Below are positions 5,936-10,220 of a stretch of DNA of 10,220 nt, piece by piece. Within the stretch, counting starts at the first letter, position 1. Each line of letters opens with the position of its first letter. Location: assembly GCA_028819675.1 (NCBI GenBank), contig JAPPKT010000495.1, forward strand, positions 1 to 10,220. The letters run 5' to 3'. Both the position numbers and the translations under genes were made by a program. The stretch is from Caldilineaceae bacterium. GTDB lineage: Bacteria > Chloroflexota > Anaerolineae > Caldilineales > Caldilineaceae. Below the pieces are notes generated by a model. That model worked only from the letters and a program-made list of their open reading frames with translations. It ran no database searches and was not told the origin of the DNA.

Positions 5936-7483
5936 CTAGTCAATGCGCGTCCTGAGTTTGACCAGCCATTCCGTCACTTCGGGCGGGTCGATGGTGAGGG
6001 AGTACAGTTTGGTCCCTGGCGAAACGTAGAAGCGCAGTTTCACGTAGAACTCCGAATGGTTCAGCTGGGGAAGGCGTGCGATGCGGTCATCGCCGACTCC
6101 GGGCCAGCCTGGTTTGCCGTTCCAGGAGAGCGGGCTGTCGAGGGTGTCTTCGCGAATCGGATCGCAGTCGGCAGCCGTATACCCCGGTATCGGATGGCCG
6201 GTATCTTCGAGGAGCTCGTAGCGGAGCTCGCCGGCGCCGGCGTCGACATTGACTCTGATCTGGCCGCCCTGCTCCTGGCGGAAGCGATGGGTAGTGAGAA
6301 TTCCAGGCGCGTAGGACTCTGCTTCGACGCTAACGTAGCCGTCGGGTCGCAGGACGGCGACGCCTTTGCCGCGGCGGTTTGGTGTTGAGTATGGGCCCTG
6401 CCAGGGTTGGGCGCTGTAACCATTGTGGGTCAGATTGCCTGCCATGTAGTAAAACCAGAGCTGGTTGTCGTGGAGGATGGGGCCGTCGGCGTAGACCATG
6501 CCGTAGTCCCAGGCACCCGGTTCGCCGCGGGCGATTAAGGGCTCGCGCCAGCGCGTCCAGGCGACGGTGTCGCGGCTGACCGCCAGTTGACTCTCGACGA
6601 AGCCGTCTACCCGGGCGGCCAAGGCGTTCCCGCCCTTCTCGTCGCCCCAATAGCTGGCGGCATCTTCGATTTCGTAGGGTTCGGTCAGGTCGGTCTGAAA
6701 GGCCTGGAGCGTAATAATGTGGAGGCCGCCGTTGGTGCAGGCGACGGGGTCGAAGCCGGCGGAATAGAATTCGGTTCCGGGCGGGTCCTGTAGGTCCTGT
6801 TCGATGACGGTGCGGAGGCCGGACCAGCTGAGAAAGTCCTGGCTGTCACGGCGGCCGAGGACACGGGTGCGGCGGTTGGAGCCGCGCTGGGAGTAGTAGA
6901 CGTAGTGCGCGTCGGGGTTGATCACGCCGCCGAAGGTCTCGTGGGGGGAGCCGAAGTTGAACCGCATTTTTTGCAGGCTGTGCGGGCCTTCGGGGTAGAG
7001 ATGCCAGTCGTAGCCGTCGGCCGAATAGCGGGCGAGCCAGCGCGGCTCGCCAGACGCGTTCATGCCGCTGGGCTTGTTGTCGATCTGTTTCCAGCGGCGG
7101 GTCTCGTCCGGTTCGCGGCTGTCCAGAATGGTTATGAGGTGGTCGGCGCTGGCGGTGGTGATGTTGTTGCGGGTCGAGCCGTCGAATTCGACGAGCTCAA
7201 GAACGGGCCGTTCCCAGTTCAGCCCGTCGTCTGAATCGAGAGCGCAGTAGAAGGTCTGGTCACCGGTCCAGGCGCGGTAGTACATGCGAAAGCGGCCCGT
7301 GCTTTCGTCGTAGATTACGCGTCCGGGCTGGGCGGAGTTTGCGTCCCAGGGTTGGTCGAAGGGGATGGAGAGGGGCGCGTCGGGGGTAAGTTTGCGGGGC
7401 CGGTTGAGGACGCGGCGGGCGCCGGTGAGGGACTCGATGAAGTAGTCGTCTATGAAGAGTTGCTTGCCGGGTGAACTTTCCAT
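5936..7483 (-). CDS. Glycosidase-like beta-propeller protein (GH32/GH43-like fold), larger paralogue
   Basis: 515 residues. The N-terminus KQLFIDDYFIESLTGARRVL (7-26) is the opening of a widespread family often annotated as hypothetical or glycosyl-hydrolase-like. Propeller blade motifs follow: FRMYYRAWTGD (65-75), ALDSDDGLNWERPVLELVEF (81-100), ARYSADGYDWHLYPEGP (151-167), YVYYSQRGSNRRTRV (194-208), AVSRDTVAWTRW (301-312) and QLWFYYMAG (341-349). A C-terminal sandwich-like domain starts near 385 and carries PGYTAADCDP (433-442), PLSWNG (451-456) and FYVKLRF...KLYSL (479-495), matching the tail of the 485-residue protein in order and spacing. No signal peptide is visible. The ATG start has AGGA 8 nt upstream. 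Its upstream gap contains two related palindromes, suggesting local regulation. Carbohydrate processing is inferred from fold and from the neighbouring sugar permease; catalytic residues are not assigned. Confidence 0.72.
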   Translation of the reverse strand: MESSPGKQLFIDDYFIESLTGARRVLNRPRKLTPDAPLSIPFDQPWDANSAQPGRVIYDESTGRFRMYYRAWTGDQTFYCALDSDDGLNWERPVLELVEFDGSTRNNITTASADHLITILDSREPDETRRWKQIDNKPSGMNASGEPRWLARYSADGYDWHLYPEGPHSLQKMRFNFGSPHETFGGVINPDAHYVYYSQRGSNRRTRVLGRRDSQDFLSWSGLRTVIEQDLQDPPGTEFYSAGFDPVACTNGGLHIITLQAFQTDLTEPYEIEDAASYWGDEKGGNALAARVDGFVESQLAVSRDTVAWTRWREPLIARGEPGAWDYGMVYADGPILHDNQLWFYYMAGNLTHNGYSAQPWQGPYSTPNRRGKGVAVLRPDGYVSVEAESYAPGILTTHRFRQEQGGQIRVNVDAGAGELRYELLEDTGHPIPGYTAADCDPIREDTLDSPLSWNGKPGWPGVGDDRIARLPQLNHSEFYVKLRFYVSPGTKLYSLTIDPPEVTEWLVKLRTRID

Positions 7484-7527
7484 TGGGGAGTTCCTGAGGC
7501 TGTGGCTCGGTAAGTGCTCTGTGGTTG

Positions 7528-7567
7528 CCCTGAAATCAGGGGGCCTTGATTCTTGTCTGAATCAGAC
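7528..7567. promoter_or_regulatory. Pair of related palindromes, possible operators
   Basis: ccctga-aa-tcaggg (7528-7541) is a perfect 6-bp inverted repeat with a 2-nt centre, and gtctga-a-tcagac (7555-7567) is a perfect 6-bp inverted repeat with a 1-nt centre. Both share the core CTGA-A(A)-TCAG, and their starts are 27 nt apart. They lie 45-84 nt upstream of the ATG of the 515-residue propeller gene, in the gap after the PIN gene. Two similar palindromes at operator-like spacing suggest a dimeric transcription factor. No convincing -35/-10 pair could be fixed beside them. Confidence 0.45.
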
Positions 7568-7614
7568 TGGAATTGCATTGAAAGTCGTAGCCCTGCGCCA
7601 TCCGACTAAACAGT

Positions 7615-8076
7615 TCAAGGGCAAAGGTCCTTGGTAAGCAAGCGTCTATGGGATGCATCAATATAGATTCTTCCGTTAGCCAGCCTTTTGAAGTCCCTTT
7701 GCAGAGCTGTGTCTGCACCCCTAGCTCTACGGCGACCGCCCCTGAGTGGTTCGCCAGACTGACGTTGAACCACAAGGACCCTTATTCGTGCAACGATGGC
7801 CAACGCGATCACATGGGGATCATCAGACTCAAGGTCTTCCTCGATCTCGACTTGCTTGCTAAGGACTTCGTCCCTTGGTATCAGTTTTAGCTGCCCGGCA
7901 CGATTCAGTTCCCGAAAGTCAAGACCACTGGCTTTCCACTCTTCCCTAAACCTCAAAGTATCGGTATACGCGATTTTTCCGTTCCTTTGTGCCAGCCATC
8001 TGCGAATGGGTTGCATGTCTTGATTTGCTCTGTCACGGAAACTTGCAAAGCAGTTGGCGTCCAAGATAATGCACAC
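7615..8076 (-). CDS. PIN-like nuclease, partner of the AAA ATPase
   Basis: 153 residues, the size of a single PIN domain. PIN domains are metal-dependent RNases common in toxin-antitoxin and defence loci. The first strand and acid are in CIILDANCF (D6, N8). Further candidate acids are E45/E46 (RFREEWK), D85/D86 (ESDDPHVIALA), D122 and D128 (ADTALQRDFKRL). The C-terminus GRIYIDASHRRLL resembles a PIN subfamily I recall with SDDPH...ALA, ND-ALQ-DFK and GKVY motifs. Compared with that memory, about 18 residues (roughly 103-120), rich in Arg and Gly, are inserted before D122. The start is GTG, three bases after the ATPase stop codon, with GAGG 8 nt upstream inside the last ATPase codons, so translation is probably coupled. 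GC content is low like the ATPase (27 of 60 at 7921-7980). RNase activity is inferred from family; the target is unknown. Confidence 0.75.
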   Translation of the reverse strand: MCIILDANCFASFRDRANQDMQPIRRWLAQRNGKIAYTDTLRFREEWKASGLDFRELNRAGQLKLIPRDEVLSKQVEIEEDLESDDPHVIALAIVARIRVLVVQRQSGEPLRGGRRRARGADTALQRDFKRLANGRIYIDASHRRLLTKDLCP

Positions 8077-8079
8077 TTT

Positions 8080-9402
8080 CTAGTCCTCGAAGCCCATTAG
8101 TCGTTCTGACTCGAGAAGGAAAAACTCTCTAAAATGGGGTGGAACGCCAATCATATTTCCCATTTTGTCGAAAGAGATGTTGTGCACTTTGACGACGTTT
8201 TTCTTGGGCTCCAAGTAGATGAGAGATACGTCATCCGCTGTGATGTTTCCTCTCCTGATTTCGATGCGGGCGCGGTCGACCAAATAGTCGCTATGTGTTT
8301 CAACGATAAACGACTTTCCTCCTTGACTGGCAAGGCGGACCAGAAGTGATGAAAGTTCCGCTTGGGCTTTAGGGTGCAAATGGACTTCGGGCTGTTGCAT
8401 TAGAAAATATCTCATTGCCGGATCAGTTTCGTTGCCGACGGGGGATAGAGGAGAGACCATTGCGTGTACAAGCAAGGGCAATACCTGGCTTACACCATAA
8501 CCGACATCAACTATGTTGGAATTTGGACCACGTACCCTTAACTTAAGCTGGAATGGCGCACCTGCCTCAGGTCCAAGCTTCCTTACTTCAATTTTTTCAA
8601 AGAGCCCTGAGGCTCTACCGAAATCGATTAGTTGCTGCCTGAGACTCTCCCACTCTGTTTGGGTCGTTGCCGCCAACCGCATCAGAAACATAGGAACGTC
8701 GCTTCCTTCAGGATCAAAAAACTCCCTTGTCGGATCGTAAGTCCTTCTCGGTCTTGACCTAACCGGGGAAGTACTGAATGCAGACGTATTGCCTCTGACA
8801 CCTAACCTGAACAGACCTTTGTTCTCGACATACTTGTCTCCCAAGAATTTCGCAAGTGTCACTTCTTCTGAAATCTGACCATCAATTCTTCCACTAGCCA
8901 GTGCACCTAAGAAGGAAAATGGTGGGTGAACGTCAAACAGCGACGATCTCACGTTTATTCTTGTAGTTGCCGGCTCTTCGTCGTTGGAACCTGCCTTTGT
9001 CGTACCTTTCGATGTATCCCGATTCTGGAAAAGAATAACTCCGTCGTGAAACTTAATTGTCACAGTTCCAATGTCAGGTTCTAGTCCTTCTGCCTTTTCT
9101 ACAAACGTAGCCACAAGGTCGACGGAATCACTTTCCCCTTGGAACGAAAATCCGAGAGCGAATTCCCTTTCGGGCTTCCTGCTTCTCCTGACAATGTCGT
9201 CAAAGACACCGAGTGAGTACGGCTGTGAGTTGAAGTCAACTACACCACTATCAATGAAATCCGCCAGCACCTGGAAGCAGGCCAGTGCCGTAGTCTTGCC
9301 GGTGCTGTTTTCCCCGACCAAAAAGGTCAAGGGGCGAATGTTGAACTGCTGGCGGCCGGCAAAGCAGCGTACCTCCTCGATTGTAAATTGGGTGATGTTC
9401 AC
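8080..9402 (-). CDS. AAA family ATPase (AAA_15/AAA_21, OLD-like ABC-type)
   Basis: 440 residues, a normal size for stand-alone AAA_15/AAA_21 ATPases, which share the ABC/SMC-type fold and often partner with nucleases in phage defence. Motifs in order: N-terminal strand (ITQFTIEEVRCFAG), Walker A GENSTGKTT (30-38), a variable middle region (about 100-235), an ABC-signature-like YGVSQVLPLL (302-311), a Walker B region FLMQQPEVHLHP (333-344) and a switch histidine in VETHSDYLVDR (367-377). The C-terminus DDVSLIYLEP...VHNISFDKMGNM resembles the DUF3696-type ending of such ATPases. The usual acidic pair before PE in Walker B is QQ here. The start is GTG with GGAG 8 nt upstream. It precedes the PIN gene by three bases. 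GC content is clearly below the flanking genes (26 of 60 at 8821-8880), consistent with horizontal transfer. Confidence 0.85.
   Translation of the reverse strand: MNITQFTIEEVRCFAGRQQFNIRPLTFLVGENSTGKTTALACFQVLADFIDSGVVDFNSQPYSLGVFDDIVRRSRKPEREFALGFSFQGESDSVDLVATFVEKAEGLEPDIGTVTIKFHDGVILFQNRDTSKGTTKAGSNDEEPATTRINVRSSLFDVHPPFSFLGALASGRIDGQISEEVTLAKFLGDKYVENKGLFRLGVRGNTSAFSTSPVRSRPRRTYDPTREFFDPEGSDVPMFLMRLAATTQTEWESLRQQLIDFGRASGLFEKIEVRKLGPEAGAPFQLKLRVRGPNSNIVDVGYGVSQVLPLLVHAMVSPLSPVGNETDPAMRYFLMQQPEVHLHPKAQAELSSLLVRLASQGGKSFIVETHSDYLVDRARIEIRRGNITADDVSLIYLEPKKNVVKVHNISFDKMGNMIGVPPHFREFFLLESERLMGFED
8085..8088 (-). promoter_or_regulatory. Ribosome binding site of the PIN gene inside the ATPase 3' end
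   Basis: GAGG on the minus strand, 8 nt before the GTG at 8076 and within the final codons of the ATPase. The arrangement supports the GTG start and coupled translation of the pair. Confidence 0.55.
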
Positions 9403-9410
9403 TATTCAAA

Positions 9411-9414
9411 CTCC
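9411..9414 (-). promoter_or_regulatory. Ribosome binding site deciding the GTG start of the ATPase
   Basis: GGAG on the minus strand, 8 nt before the GTG at 9402. Residue 1 from this GTG leads directly into the first beta strand of the ATPase, which supports this start. Confidence 0.6.
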
Positions 9415-9567
9415 AGATCAGGAGACGCCTATTCCCTGAGGGTCTGTGCGACCTTAACGCGGTCAAGGAAGACGCCGCAAATATATCAAGCCCCTGAACG
9501 CGCAGTTCTCTTGGTAACTCTCAGTTGGTAGGACCAGCCCAGAGTACGCCGAGGTGCCCACAATTTC

Positions 9568-10220
9568 CTATGCCTTAATTCCAGTCAACGCGATTCCCTG
9601 GATGAAGTGTTTCTGGGCGAGGAAGAAAACGATGAGGATGGGGACGATCATCATAGTGGAGGCGGCCATGAGGGGGCCCCACATGGTGCGGCGCTCGAAC
9701 ATGAAGGCCTGGAGGCCGAGGGAGAGGGTGAATTTTTCGCGGGAGTTGAGGAAGATCAAGGGGCCGGTGAAGTCGTTCCAGGCGAACATGAAGCTGAAGA
9801 TGGCGACGGTTGCGAGGGCCGGCTTGGCAAGGGGCAGGATGATGGTCCACCAGATGCGCAGGCGGGAGGCGCCGTCGATGATGGCGGCTTCTTCAAGCTC
9901 CATGGGGATGGTGAGGAAGAACTGGCGGAGCATGAAGATGTAGAAGGGCGTGCCGAGCATGGCGGGGATGGTCAGCGGGTAGAAGGTGTCGATCCACTCA
10001 AGCTCGGCGAAGAGGAGGTAGAGGGGCACGAGCATGACGATGTAGGGGATCATCATCTGGCTGACCATGACCATGAAAATGAGGTCGCGGCCGGGGGCGC
10101 GCAGGCGGGCGAAGCCGTAGGCCGCGAGCGAGCAGGTGAAGACGGCGCCGAAGACGTGGGCGAGGGCGATGAGCAGAGTATTGAAGAAGTAGAGGTGCAT
10201 TGGGGCATAGATAAAGACGG
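9568..10220 (-). CDS. Carbohydrate ABC transporter permease (MalG-like), N-terminus outside window
   Basis: The frame is open to the right edge. The ATG at 10200 is internal, since in-frame codons continue upstream (...IYAP) and family members are about 270-290 residues, so some 60-70 N-terminal residues are missing. The visible part is an inner-membrane subunit of a sugar importer. Numbered from that ATG, hydrophobic segments lie near 5-30, 38-63, 73-93, 127-150 and 178-197. The EAA loop, which docks with the ATP-binding subunit, is clear: ELEEAAIIDGASRLRIWW...ILPLAKP (101-127). The ending (FFLAQKHFIQGIALTGIKA) is typical of the MalG branch. The partner permease, binding protein and ATPase would be expected upstream, to the right of the window. 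It is separated from the next gene by 165 nt. The imported sugar cannot be deduced. Confidence 0.9.
   Translation of the reverse strand, partial: VFIYAPMHLYFFNTLLIALAHVFGAVFTCSLAAYGFARLRAPGRDLIFMVMVSQMMIPYIVMLVPLYLLFAELEWIDTFYPLTIPAMLGTPFYIFMLRQFFLTIPMELEEAAIIDGASRLRIWWTIILPLAKPALATVAIFSFMFAWNDFTGPLIFLNSREKFTLSLGLQAFMFERRTMWGPLMAASTMMIVPILIVFFLAQKHFIQGIALTGIKA

Noticed and set aside
7536..7775. Second frame overlapping the end of the PIN gene, as evidence of a frameshift
   Set aside because: The PIN frame itself continues into the expected GRIYIDASHRRLL ending, whereas the other frame has no PIN-like motif.
9403..9567. Promoter for the ATPase-PIN pair around the TATATT on the minus strand
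   Set aside because: A -10-like TATATT is present, but no credible -35 box stands at normal spacing. The gap surely holds some signal, but I cannot place it.
7484..9567. Mobile element carrying the ATPase-PIN pair
   Set aside because: I found no transposase, integrase, tRNA-derived attachment site or flanking direct repeats. Only base composition hints at transfer.

Overview
The window looks like a piece of a bacterial chromosome, probably from a Chloroflexota relative such as the Caldilinea-like, often sponge- or sediment-associated lineages. That placement is an inference from gene content: tandem bacterial SH3 repeats, a MalG-type sugar permease, PhyH oxygenase, D-aminoacylase, and the propeller-type glycosidase-like proteins. 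No rRNA or tRNA gene is visible to confirm it. Most of the sequence is GC-rich (39 of 60 bases are G+C at 4081-4140). The stretch from about 7.6 to 9.4 kb is clearly poorer in GC (26 of 60 at 8821-8880).

Layout. Bases 1-974 (+) are the C-terminal part of a protein made of SH3b repeats with an exact 93-residue period; the gene is open at the left edge. Everything else is on the minus strand, so transcription runs from right to left. In that order: a MalG-like sugar ABC permease cut by the right edge (9568-10220), an AAA ATPase (8080-9402), a PIN-like nuclease three bases after it (7615-8076), a glycosidase-like beta-propeller protein (5936-7483), a PhyH-type Fe(II)/2-oxoglutarate oxygenase (5009-5797), a second related propeller protein (3476-4933), a nitrilase-superfamily amidohydrolase (2591-3430), and a D-aminoacylase-type amidohydrolase (976-2541). 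The last one converges on the SH3 gene with a single base between the stop codons.

How the genes may work together. The sugar permease, two propeller proteins, oxygenase, nitrilase-type hydrolase and D-aminoacylase resemble a catabolic gene row for uptake and stepwise breakdown of a modified, probably amide-bearing carbohydrate or similar small molecule. The substrate cannot be read from the sequence. The ATPase and PIN genes form a separate, tightly coupled two-gene cassette of different base composition between the permease and the rest of the row. It has the form of an ATPase-nuclease defence or toxin-like module and is the most interesting item here.

No stretch longer than 300 bases lacks a gene. 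The larger gaps are 9403-9567 (no clear element seen), 7484-7614 (two similar palindromes) and 5798-5935 (two hairpins). I saw no transposase, integrase, CRISPR array or convincing rho-independent terminator.
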